A stretch of 6,760 nt of DNA from an uncultured Treponema sp. (GCA_946611835.1 CAMOEE010000140.1:1-6760), one strand, 5' to 3'; shown: positions 1 through 6,392, counted from the stretch's first letter. A program made the numbers and translations. The notes: generated by a model from the sequence alone, not told the origin.

Positions 1-47
1 GTTCCGCAACGGCTTCGCCGCCCCTACAATCCCTAGCGCAAAAAAAT
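1..47. other. Non-coding end downstream of ffh, GC-rich, possible edge of a dispersed intergenic repeat
   Basis: No coding sequence is visible in these 47 bases, which lie after the ffh stop codon on the minus strand. Reading along the minus strand, a seven-T run follows the stop, then a GC-rich stretch containing a short hairpin, CGGC-loop-GCCG at 10-20. The T run lies before the hairpin, so this is not an intrinsic terminator for ffh as far as can be seen. The minus-strand word TTGTAGGGGCGG and the small GC palindrome remind me of dispersed intergenic repeats, but the element is cut by the window edge and this is only inference. Confidence 0.3.
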
Positions 48-1457
48 CTAAAAGCCTTTGAACTTACCGGCAAGTTTTGCGAGGTCGCCTAAGCCACCAA
101 GACCGCCCATTCCTCCAGCTCCACCCATGCCGCCCAGCTGCTGCATGAGTTTGGCCTGCATTCCACGGTTTCGGCTGAGTTTTTTCATGGTGAGCTTTGT
201 TTTCTCAAACTGCTTGATGAGCTTGTTCACTTCGGCAACGCTTGTCCCGCTTCCGGCTGCGATTCGCTTACGGCGTGCAGGACCAATGATAAGGTGATTT
301 GCCCGCTCTTTTTTTGTCATGGACTGGATGATTGCCTTCTGATGGGCGATCCCGCTCATGTCAAGCTTGCTTTCGTCAATCTGACCGGCAAGCCCTGGAA
401 TCATATCCATGATTGATGAGAGGCTTCCCATTTTGCCTACATTCTCGAACTGAGAGAGCATGTCATCGAGGGTGAACTCGTTCCTTGCCATCTTCTGCTC
501 AAGTTTCTTTGCCTCTTCAATGTCAACAGTTTCCTGAGCTTTTTCGACCAGAGAAACGATATCGCCCATACCAAGGATTCGGCTGGCGATTCGTTCAGGA
601 TGGAAAGGCTCAAAATCTTCTGTTTTTTCACCCGTACCGATGAACAAAATCGGCTTGTCAGTAATTGACTTGAGGGAAAGGGCCGCACCACCCCGGGCGT
701 CAGAGTCAAATTTTGTGAGGATAACGCCGGAAAGACCAAGCTGCTCGTCAAATGATTTTGCGATTTCTACGGCATTCTGACCTGTCATCGAGTCGGCGAC
801 TAAAATCGTCTCTACAGGGTCAACTGCCTTTTTGACATCAACAAGCTCTTTCATCATTGATTCGTCAATCTGCAGGCGACCAGCCGTATCAACGATGATT
901 GTATCTATTCCGTTCTTTTTTGCGTAAGAGATTGCGTTTTTAGCGACTTTGACGGCATCCTTTGCACCCTCTTCAAGATAGACTGGAATGCCGATTTTTT
1001 CACCAAGCTGTTTGAGCTGCTCAACAGCCGCAGGGCGAACAAGGTCACAGGCCACGAGAAGAGGTTTTCGGCCGTTCTTGGCAAGGCGGGCTGCGAGCTT
1101 GTGGGCTGCAGTAGTCTTACCAGCACCCTGGAGACCAAGGAGCAAAATTACAGACTGGGTATCAGGCCCTTTGAGGTTTAAATCAACCTTTGTGTCACCC
1201 AAAAGCTTTACGATACGGTCGTAAATGATTTTTGTGAACTGCTGGCCCGGATCTACGGCACGAAGAACTTTCTCGCCCTTAGCTTCTTCGATTGTGGCAT
1301 TTACGAAGCGGCGGACAACCCGCAGGTTTACATCCGCTTCGAGAAGGGCCATCTTAATCTGCTCGACGGTCTCTTCGATATTTTTTTCGGTGATTTTTGA
1401 CTTACCGCTCACCGAACGCATTATGTCACTGAAAGTATTGGTGATTTTCTCTAACAT
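48..1457 (-). CDS. ffh: Signal recognition particle GTPase Ffh (SRP54)
   Basis: Ffh binds signal sequences emerging from the ribosome. Together with 4.5S SRP RNA and the receptor FtsY, it delivers membrane and secretory proteins to the Sec translocon in a GTP-dependent cycle. The 469 residues match the family in length and order. An N-terminal helical domain (1-90) is followed by the G domain with P-loop GLQGAGKTT (108-116), DTAGR (190-194), TKFD (248-251) and GTGEK (274-278). The M domain starts near 325 and carries the SRP-RNA-binding motif RRKRIAAGSG (395-404). The tail is Gly/Met-rich (442-457) and ends in a basic KLAGKFKGF. The ATG start is set by AGAGGA five nt upstream and by the typical MLEKIT N-terminus. 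It is the last of the minus-strand cluster, 37 nt after gpsA, and secF at the other end of the window belongs to the same export process. Nothing key is missing. Confidence 0.97.
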   Translation of the reverse strand: MLEKITNTFSDIMRSVSGKSKITEKNIEETVEQIKMALLEADVNLRVVRRFVNATIEEAKGEKVLRAVDPGQQFTKIIYDRIVKLLGDTKVDLNLKGPDTQSVILLLGLQGAGKTTAAHKLAARLAKNGRKPLLVACDLVRPAAVEQLKQLGEKIGIPVYLEEGAKDAVKVAKNAISYAKKNGIDTIIVDTAGRLQIDESMMKELVDVKKAVDPVETILVADSMTGQNAVEIAKSFDEQLGLSGVILTKFDSDARGGAALSLKSITDKPILFIGTGEKTEDFEPFHPERIASRILGMGDIVSLVEKAQETVDIEEAKKLEQKMARNEFTLDDMLSQFENVGKMGSLSSIMDMIPGLAGQIDESKLDMSGIAHQKAIIQSMTKKERANHLIIGPARRKRIAAGSGTSVAEVNKLIKQFEKTKLTMKKLSRNRGMQAKLMQQLGGMGGAGGMGGLGGLGDLAKLAGKFKGF

Positions 1458-1462
1458 TTTTA

Positions 1463-1468
1463 TCCTCT
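1463..1468 (-). promoter_or_regulatory. Ribosome-binding site of ffh
   Basis: AGAGGA on the minus strand is separated from the ffh ATG by TAAAA (5 nt). The same hexamer at the same spacing precedes gpsA. It fixes the ffh start and contrasts with ispH, ndk and the c-di-GMP gene, which have no such site. It directly abuts the possible repeat element at 1468-1493. Confidence 0.75.
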
Positions 1469-1493
1469 GTCATTCCGAATGATTTTCGGAAAT
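1468..1493. repeat. Hairpin in the gpsA-ffh gap, candidate dispersed palindromic repeat
   Basis: The 37-nt gap holds a perfect 7-bp inverted repeat, TTCCGAA (1473-1479) and TTCGGAA (1485-1491), around a 5-nt loop. An overlapping alternative palindrome, TCATTC-C-GAATGA (1470-1482), uses the same left side. The minus strand ends in GGAATGACAGAGG. The overall form, GGATT...palindrome...GAATGACA, resembles a class of short dispersed intergenic palindromes I recall from many bacterial genomes. Membership is inference; only the hairpin itself is directly seen. There is no T run after the stem, so it is not an intrinsic terminator. It could act as an mRNA processing or stability element between gpsA and ffh. 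Confidence 0.5.
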
Positions 1494-1494
1494 C

Positions 1495-2565
1495 CTACTC
1501 CTCGCTGGCAATCTGACCGGGTGTCATAAGCTCCTGAAGCAAGGCCATAGGTTCGATTTCTTTGTTAAGGATTCGGTAAAGGCCGTCACAGATAGTGAGC
1601 TTGAGGTTATGTTCCTCCGCAATCTGGTGCACGAACTTACATGCGACAGCACCTTCTGACAAATATCCGATTTCACCGATTCGGGCAATCAGGTCATCAA
1701 GGTTCTTGAATTTTGAAAGAATGTCAGTTTTGATTATATCCTGACCAAAGCGGCGGTTTCGTCCGTATTTTGAGCGGCAGGTTACATCAAGGTCACCGAC
1801 ACCAGCAATTGAGGTAAATGTCTCCGCATGAGTTGCTCCCATCGCAAAACCAATCTGCTGAATTTCGTTGAGACCGGCCGCAAGCAGAAGGCTCTCTGAG
1901 TTGTCACCAAAGATGTCGGAATGCTCGCTCACAGCATCAAGTGCACCATAAACGACTGCAATTACATTTTTTGCGGCAGCACAAATCTGAACGCCGACAA
2001 CATCAAGGGAAGAATAAGCCATAAGTCCAGGAACTCTGAGCAATTCACGGAATTTAATGGAATTGAGGGCGTGCTCGCTTGCGGCAATAAGGCCGGTGAG
2101 CTTACCCATAGCAACTTCCTCGGCATGGCTTGGACCTGAAATGTAGACAAGAGCACCCTTGTAGCTTTCCGGCAAGACCTCTTCCAGTGTCTCAAGGATA
2201 AGGCGCGGACCCTTCTCAGAAGCGACGAAACCCTTTGTAAGAACACCGATTACAGTCTCTCCGTTTTTAATTGAAGGAACATTCGCAATCTGTTTTGCAG
2301 TGCTCGCAATAAAAAGAGACGGAGAAGCCAGAATAAGATATTCTTTTCCGTCAGCGACTTCTTCGATATTGATGGAAGCCGTGAGATTTTCTGATAAAGG
2401 AAATCCCGGTAAATAGCGTTTGTTCTCATGGTCGTTATTGATGCCGTCTACGACATCCTGTTCTCGTGCCCAAATCTGAACTTTGTGACCGCCACGAGCA
2501 ATAGCCTGAGCGAGGCCTGAACCCCACGCACCAGCACCAATTACGCCTACATTCTTCTGTTTCAT
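1495..2565 (-). CDS. gpsA: NAD(P)H-dependent glycerol-3-phosphate dehydrogenase GpsA
   Basis: This cytosolic enzyme reduces dihydroxyacetone phosphate to sn-glycerol 3-phosphate, the backbone precursor of phospholipids. The 356 residues are close to the usual 330-350. The N-terminal Rossmann fold shows VIGAGAWGSGLA (8-19) with GxGxxG at 10-15, and NKRYLPG follows at 48-54. TKG (110-112) and SGPSHAEEVA (143-152) are family signatures. QICAAAKNVIAV (193-204) holds the conserved catalytic lysine K199. The C-terminal domain has GVGDLDVTCRSKYGRNRRFG (255-274), the substrate-binding loop with Arg269-Asn270. The start is supported by AGAGGA five nt upstream and by the Rossmann fold beginning right after the first few residues. 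It lies 16 nt after ndk and 37 nt before ffh, so co-transcription is likely. No key residue appears to be lost. Confidence 0.96.
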   Translation of the reverse strand: MKQKNVGVIGAGAWGSGLAQAIARGGHKVQIWAREQDVVDGINNDHENKRYLPGFPLSENLTASINIEEVADGKEYLILASPSLFIASTAKQIANVPSIKNGETVIGVLTKGFVASEKGPRLILETLEEVLPESYKGALVYISGPSHAEEVAMGKLTGLIAASEHALNSIKFRELLRVPGLMAYSSLDVVGVQICAAAKNVIAVVYGALDAVSEHSDIFGDNSESLLLAAGLNEIQQIGFAMGATHAETFTSIAGVGDLDVTCRSKYGRNRRFGQDIIKTDILSKFKNLDDLIARIGEIGYLSEGAVACKFVHQIAEEHNLKLTICDGLYRILNKEIEPMALLQELMTPGQIASEE

Positions 2566-2570
2566 TATTA

Positions 2571-2576
2571 TCCTCT
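2571..2576 (-). promoter_or_regulatory. Ribosome-binding site of gpsA
   Basis: AGAGGA on the minus strand sits in the 16-nt gap between the ndk stop and the gpsA ATG, with TAATA (5 nt) as spacer. It matches the site of ffh in sequence and spacing and decides the gpsA start. No promoter is evident in this gap, so gpsA is probably read from transcripts that include ndk. Confidence 0.75.
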
Positions 2577-2581
2577 ATAAT

Positions 2582-3031
2582 CTAGAACCAGCAAGCTGCC
2601 TCGTCCTTCCAATCTATAAGCTCTTCCGGTTTGAAAAAAAGATTTATTTCGCGTTCTGCGCTCTCGTCAGAGTCAGAAGCATGAATGATATTATGATTTG
2701 TATGCGAGCAGAAATCACCCCTGATTGTTCCAGGAAGTGCCTCGCTGGGTTTTGTCGCTCCAACTACCTTACGCACAAGCTGAACGCAGTCCTCGTTGTC
2801 AAGCTGCCAGACCATAGCAACTACAGGTGCGCTGGTGATATAAGAAACAAGCCCGTCATAGAAAGATTTGCCTTTATGCTCTGCATAATGCTTAGAGGCA
2901 AGTTCCTGTGAAATATTCATGAGTTTGAGACCGACTAATTTTAAACCTTTATTTTCGAGGCGTGTGATAACCTCACCGACAAGCCTGCGGTTAAGAACAC
3001 CAGGCTTACACATAGCAAAACATCTTGTCAT
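2582..3031 (-). CDS. ndk: Nucleoside diphosphate kinase
   Basis: Ndk transfers the gamma phosphate of ATP to nucleoside diphosphates through a phosphohistidine, balancing the NTP and dNTP pools. The 149 residues are the normal size. Visible signatures are the nucleotide-binding Lys9 in CKPG, Tyr49, LVRKVVGATKP (85-95), PGTIRGDF (100-107) with Arg104, and HNIIHASDS (113-121) holding the phosphorylated His117. The usual KPDGVQRGLVG motif reads KPGVLNRRLVG, the same length but without the Asp. I believe this variant is shared by some spirochaetal Ndk proteins. The C-terminus, WKDEAACWF, is slightly extended past the usual end. The start is fixed by the N-terminal strand beginning at MTRCFAMCKP. 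No ribosome-binding site lies at a normal distance: the nearest AGGAG is 20 nt upstream, inside the end of ispH. It lies between ispH (16 nt) and gpsA (16 nt). Confidence 0.95.
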   Translation of the reverse strand: MTRCFAMCKPGVLNRRLVGEVITRLENKGLKLVGLKLMNISQELASKHYAEHKGKSFYDGLVSYITSAPVVAMVWQLDNEDCVQLVRKVVGATKPSEALPGTIRGDFCSHTNHNIIHASDSDESAEREINLFFKPEELIDWKDEAACWF

Positions 3032-3039
3032 AGTTTATC

Positions 3040-3068
3040 AGTATACACTAACTCCTGGAGTTTAGCAA
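3040..3068 (-). promoter_or_regulatory. Possible ndk promoter inside the 3' end of ispH
   Basis: On the minus strand TTGCTA (3063-3068) and TATACT (3040-3045) are separated by exactly 17 nt and match the sigma-70 -35 and -10 consensus at 4 and 5 of 6 positions. TATACT ends 8 nt before the ndk ATG, so initiation would give almost no 5' leader. The 17-nt spacer contains a small palindrome, AACTCC-T-GGAGTT (3050-3062 on the plus strand), overlapping the ispH stop codon. Chance matches are common in such sequence, so this is a candidate only. Confidence 0.4.
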
Positions 3069-3953
3069 TCTTTTCTCCACGGCATCAATAGTATCGTCCG
3101 GAGTGCTGGCACCGGCAGTGATCCCGACTTTCTCAAGCTCAAAGAAATCAGCAGGAATTTCTTCAGGAGTCTCGATGAGAACGGCTTTTCTGCAGAGTTT
3201 TTCAGCCGTAGCAAAAAGACGGTTGGTATTGGCACTGTTCTTTCCGCCTATTACCACTACCCCGTCAACAAGAGAGCATAGGTCTTTGAGCGCATTCTGC
3301 CTCTCATGGGTCGCAGGACAAATAGAGGAGACAATCTCAGCCTGAGGAAGAGAAGACTTCAGCTCCTTTTGAAGGGAATCAAAAGTCTTTATGCTGAATG
3401 TGGTCTGCGAAAGAAGCACGATTTTAGAATCAGAGGAAAGAAGTTTTTTTTGGGAAAGAGAGAATATTTCATTCTTTAGCTCATCGACATCCTTTATCAG
3501 AATGAAGTTGAATTCCTTTTCTGCCTCTAAGGCAGCTTTTCTCGCATAACCTTCGATTCCGATGACCTCACCGTGGTTCTTGTCACCGGCAAAGAAAATC
3601 ACGAAACCTTTTTTTGCATATTCAGCTGCGGTTTTCTGGCTTTTCGTTACGAGAGGACAGGTCGCATTTACGACATTCACGCCCTTTTCACGGATTTCGT
3701 TTTCTGTCTCAGGAGGAACTCCGTGAGCACGGATTATCACAGTGTCATTTGGATTCAAAAGAGGAATTTTGGTTTCAAGAAGAATCTTTAAATTACGCTG
3801 GGCAAGCTTATTCAAGGCTACAGGATTATGAATCAGCGGCCCCAGCGTGTAAACCTGACCACCCTTATTTTCTTCAAGAGCCTTCTCTGCCGCAAGAACG
3901 GCCCGGCGAACGCCCGCACAAAACCCAAGAATTTTTGCCCGAATTATTTCCAT
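3048..3953 (-). CDS. ispH: 4-hydroxy-3-methylbut-2-enyl diphosphate reductase IspH (LytB)
   Basis: IspH is the cytosolic iron-sulfur enzyme that converts HMBPP to isopentenyl and dimethylallyl diphosphate, the last step of the MEP (non-mevalonate) pathway. The 301 residues cover the whole family. The three cluster cysteines are present: C12 in GFCAGV, C99 in NATCPLV and C212 in SSICPATHERQNA. The substrate-binding residues are also there: H42 in LIHNP, H77 in RAHGVP, H127 and the catalytic acid E129 in NHGEVIG, T184/T185 in LSQTTF, N239 in GGKNSANT, and S283 in TAGASTPDD. The start at MEIIRAKILGFCAGV puts the first cysteine at the standard position 12, so it is secure. No Shine-Dalgarno sequence precedes it. 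An extended -10-like TGATATACT ends 6 nt before the ATG instead. It lies 42 nt after the c-di-GMP gene and 16 nt before ndk. Confidence 0.97.
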   Translation of the reverse strand: MEIIRAKILGFCAGVRRAVLAAEKALEENKGGQVYTLGPLIHNPVALNKLAQRNLKILLETKIPLLNPNDTVIIRAHGVPPETENEIREKGVNVVNATCPLVTKSQKTAAEYAKKGFVIFFAGDKNHGEVIGIEGYARKAALEAEKEFNFILIKDVDELKNEIFSLSQKKLLSSDSKIVLLSQTTFSIKTFDSLQKELKSSLPQAEIVSSICPATHERQNALKDLCSLVDGVVVIGGKNSANTNRLFATAEKLCRKAVLIETPEEIPADFFELEKVGITAGASTPDDTIDAVEKRLLNSRS

Positions 3954-3959
3954 GAGATG

Positions 3960-3968
3960 AGTATATCA
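3960..3968 (-). promoter_or_regulatory. Possible extended -10 promoter of ispH
   Basis: On the minus strand TGATATACT is a TGn extended -10 element with a hexamer matching TATAAT at 5 of 6 positions. The hexamer ends 6 nt before the ispH ATG, so the expected start of transcription is at or next to the A of the ATG. I see no good -35 box at 16-18 nt, which an extended -10 can tolerate. The inverted repeat at 3967-3983 lies immediately upstream and could be an operator. Confidence 0.35.
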
Positions 3969-3983
3969 GAAAACATCTTTCTG
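3967..3983. repeat. Inverted repeat upstream of ispH
   Basis: A perfect 6-bp inverted repeat with a 5-nt centre, CAGAAA-N5-TTTCTG, lies in the 42-nt gap between the c-di-GMP gene and ispH. It overlaps the last base pairs of the possible extended -10 and occupies the spacer and -35 region. No T run follows on the minus strand, so it does not look like an intrinsic terminator for the upstream gene. It may be an operator, an mRNA hairpin, or chance. Confidence 0.35.
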
Positions 3984-3995
3984 TGCGAGACAGTG

Positions 3996-6281
3996 CTAGA
4001 AGAGGCTTGGCTGAGGCTCCCTGTAATGGCTCTGGACAAAATTAACGAAATCTTCCTCGATGAGTGGCCGTGAATAAAAATAGCCCTGAACCTGATCGCA
4101 GTTAATCGAGCGCAGAAAATTTCTCTGGGCCTCTGTCTCAACACCCTCGAAAACAGTTTTTTTCTCAAGGTTACGGCTCAAATCAATAAGACTCTTGATG
4201 AATTTTGCGGATTTTTTCTCCATCTCCCCCTTATTGTTAATCGATGAAAGCAGGAATTCCCGGTCAAACTTCAGCACATCGACGGGGACCTTGCTGAGCA
4301 TATTGAGGGAACTTTCACCGCTTCCAAAATCATCCATCGCCACAGTGAAGCCCTCTTCGTGCAGGGAATTAGTAATAGCACAGAGAGTATCCCTGTCCAT
4401 GACGGAGCGTTCGATTATCTCAACCTGAATAAGATTAGGAGGAATCTCATATTTTTTGAACAGGCGCATGAATTCCGCCATGAATTTCTCCGGATGATTG
4501 TGATTACGGCTCATGTTCACTGAAACAGGCACCACATGATGACCGGACTTAATCTGCTCGTCAAGGAATTTGAAAACCTTGTCATATACATAAAAATCAA
4601 GCTTGACGATAAAACCATTTCTCTCGAAAAGGGGAATGAATTTATCAGGGTAAATCATACCCAGCTTTGGATTGTTCCAGCGGACAAGGGCTTCTGCCCC
4701 AACCACCGAATCATCCTCAAGAAGGACTTTTGGCTGATACATAACGAAGAATTCCTGATTTTCCAGAGCATCCTTCATGTTATGCTCCAGGGTCTGTTCC
4801 TCGTTTACCTTCCACAAAAGGCGGGGATTATACACCCCGTAAGGAAGGAGCATGCTGTTCTTCATCATGCTTTTTGCAAAGGAAGCCTGCCCGATTAAAT
4901 CCCTTATCGTGACCTGAGGATTATGAGACGGCTTTGCGAATGTTATGCCAAATTTCGGGAAGAAAGGAATGTCATACTCACGGATTTGCTCAGCAAGAAG
5001 ATAGGTCTGCCCCTTAAAAATATTCATCGCCTCCCGGACATCCTGAATCCGTAAGAGACAGGTGAAATGATCCGCAAAACCATGACAGATAATGCCCTTG
5101 TATTCCTGAGTAACCTTATTAAGCAAAGTTGAGAAGAAATAAATCATCTTGTCGGCTTCTTCTTCGCCATAATTCTGATTTATGAATTTAAAGCCGCGGA
5201 TGTCAGCCTCAATCAGCATAAAGCGTGCTTTGGAATACTTATTCATGATTTTTGCAGCTTCTTTTTCAAATTTTTGTCTTGTCCAGAGTTTTGTGAGCGG
5301 ATCGTAAATCGCATCGATGAGCTGATTCTTGTAGAAATAGTCAGAAATCAATGTATCCAGAAAAAGAAGGAGAACAAGGGCCACAAGCGAAACCATAATC
5401 GCCATGAATTTAAGTGAATTGTACTTTGTATGAACGGCCTCAAAATACTTCTTCGGGAAGCCCACTGAAAGTGTCCAGCCGCAGTTTTTGATTCTGGCAT
5501 AGAAGAGGTCTATCGGCTCCCCAAGATGGTTTTCCGTCTCGACATAACCGTTTCCTTCTTTTGCGGTGACATCAGAAGTAACATTTTTGTATTTTTCGGA
5601 TTTAGGGATAAAGACCTTTCCGATGTAATTATCATCCGGATGCATGAGAACCTTTCCAGAGCGGTCAAGAATGTAGGCTGTTCCGTAATCCCCGATCCTG
5701 ATGTTTTTTGCGATTCTCCAGAGGCGGTTTATCTCGATATAGGCGCATAAAATACCTTTGAGCCTGCCATCTTTTCCAAAATAAGGTTTTTCGATACAGA
5801 ACACAGGAGTATCCGACAATTCCGAATCGAACATATCACTGACATAATAACTTGCGATTCTGAAATTATCAGGAGAAATGTAAGGCTTATTTTTGAGGTC
5901 GATTATATCCCCCTGCGAAAAATATCCAGTCAAATTCGAATCAACATAGAAAACCGAAGCGAAATCCTGGGTCAAGAATTTAAAATTATCAATAATCCAC
6001 TTCTGAATCTCTTTGGGGTTATCTTCCTCGAACAATTCCTCGTTAAAGATTGAAGAAAGATATGTGTGATAATTCTCGAGATAATACTGAATTCCAACTG
6101 AATAGCCCTGTAATACCTGAGCACAATTATCAAGATAACGCTTTTCGGTAGCGGCCAGAGCCTTGTTCATGATAATGCCGCTGAAGAAAGAAAGAATCAG
6201 CATGATAAGACCGCTGACAGCAAGGGTTGAGAAAAACTTTAATTTTTTAGGGCTAAACTTTCGCTTTGGCTTACAAAGCAT
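3996..6281 (-). CDS. Membrane dCache sensor with degenerate GGDEF and intact EAL domain, probable c-di-GMP phosphodiesterase
   Basis: The 761-residue inner-membrane receptor likely hydrolyses cyclic di-GMP to pGpG. The N-terminus is basic (KPKRKFSPKK), then TM1 (about 17-38), a periplasmic dCache domain (39-285) with YILDRSGKVLMHPDDNYIGK (203-222), and TM2 (291-313). The GGDEF-type domain (323-480) keeps YDPLTKLWTR (326-335) and EADIRGFKFIN (358-368). Its signature, however, is FADHF (402-406) and the RxxD inhibitory site reads EYKG, so cyclase activity is unlikely. The EAL domain (about 495-750) has EALVRW (530-535), VSVNMS with N589, QVEIIE with E621, DDFGSG (650-655), LKFD with K671, FEGVET (711-716) and CDQVQGY with Q732, so phosphodiesterase activity is expected. 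I place the start at the ATG just before the basic segment. A TTG codon 30 codons upstream lies inside the secF terminator and is rejected. No Shine-Dalgarno site is present. The ligand of the Cache domain cannot be told. Confidence 0.93.
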   Translation of the reverse strand: MLCKPKRKFSPKKLKFFSTLAVSGLIMLILSFFSGIIMNKALAATEKRYLDNCAQVLQGYSVGIQYYLENYHTYLSSIFNEELFEEDNPKEIQKWIIDNFKFLTQDFASVFYVDSNLTGYFSQGDIIDLKNKPYISPDNFRIASYYVSDMFDSELSDTPVFCIEKPYFGKDGRLKGILCAYIEINRLWRIAKNIRIGDYGTAYILDRSGKVLMHPDDNYIGKVFIPKSEKYKNVTSDVTAKEGNGYVETENHLGEPIDLFYARIKNCGWTLSVGFPKKYFEAVHTKYNSLKFMAIMVSLVALVLLLFLDTLISDYFYKNQLIDAIYDPLTKLWTRQKFEKEAAKIMNKYSKARFMLIEADIRGFKFINQNYGEEEADKMIYFFSTLLNKVTQEYKGIICHGFADHFTCLLRIQDVREAMNIFKGQTYLLAEQIREYDIPFFPKFGITFAKPSHNPQVTIRDLIGQASFAKSMMKNSMLLPYGVYNPRLLWKVNEEQTLEHNMKDALENQEFFVMYQPKVLLEDDSVVGAEALVRWNNPKLGMIYPDKFIPLFERNGFIVKLDFYVYDKVFKFLDEQIKSGHHVVPVSVNMSRNHNHPEKFMAEFMRLFKKYEIPPNLIQVEIIERSVMDRDTLCAITNSLHEEGFTVAMDDFGSGESSLNMLSKVPVDVLKFDREFLLSSINNKGEMEKKSAKFIKSLIDLSRNLEKKTVFEGVETEAQRNFLRSINCDQVQGYFYSRPLIEEDFVNFVQSHYREPQPSLF

Positions 6282-6288
6282 ATATATA

Positions 6289-6297
6289 ATAATAGCA
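6289..6297 (-). promoter_or_regulatory. Possible extended -10 promoter of the dCache-GGDEF-EAL gene
   Basis: On the minus strand TGCTATTAT forms a TGn extended -10 with a hexamer matching TATAAT at 5 of 6 positions. It ends 7 nt before the ATG at 6281. A promoter is required here because a strong terminator separates this gene from secF. The upstream 6298-6355 stretch is very AT-rich with T tracts that could act as an UP-like element. No clear -35 box is seen, and AT-rich DNA makes chance matches likely. Confidence 0.35.
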
Positions 6298-6355
6298 CGG
6301 TTAGCAAAAAATAGAAACGAAATTTTTAGATAAAATAAAGATTTGTAAAAAAGGC

Positions 6356-6391
6356 AAAAAAAAATCCCCAAACAAAAGAGTTTGAGGATTT
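6356..6391 (-). terminator. Rho-independent terminator of secF
   Basis: Read on the minus strand, the arms AAATCCTCAAAC (6380-6391) and GTTTGGGGATTT (6362-6373) form a 12-bp stem with one G-T pair and a 6-nt loop (TCTTTT). The 3' arm runs into a nine-T tract (6356-6364). This is a strong intrinsic terminator about 40 nt after the secF stop. It closes the secF transcript and isolates the downstream c-di-GMP gene. Confidence 0.9.
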
Positions 6392-6392
6392 C

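Noticed and set aside
41..47. T run right after the ffh stop as an intrinsic terminator.
   Set aside because: No stable hairpin precedes the run on the minus strand. The only nearby stem comes after it.
3052..3056. AGGAG as ribosome-binding site of ndk.
   Set aside because: It ends 20 nt before the ATG, too far for normal initiation, and it is part of the last ispH codons. No in-frame start lies closer to it.
3614..3955. A plus-strand open frame of 113 codons opposite ispH.
   Set aside because: It is antisense to a highly conserved ispH, has no recognisable domain and no clear start signal. It is a shadow frame.
4536..4898. A plus-strand open frame of 120 codons opposite the EAL domain.
   Set aside because: It lies wholly antisense to the EAL/GGDEF coding region with no family resemblance. 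Open antisense frames of this size are expected by chance here.
5055..5330. An active diguanylate cyclase.
   Set aside because: The GGDEF signature is FADHF and other active-site positions are substituted. The intact EAL domain makes phosphodiesterase the better call.
6282..6371. A 30-codon N-terminal extension of the dCache-GGDEF-EAL gene starting at a TTG at 6369-6371.
   Set aside because: The TTG lies inside the stem of the secF terminator, has no ribosome-binding site, and encodes a low-complexity Phe-rich stretch from T tracts. The ATG at 6281 leads directly into a basic segment plus TM helix, as expected.
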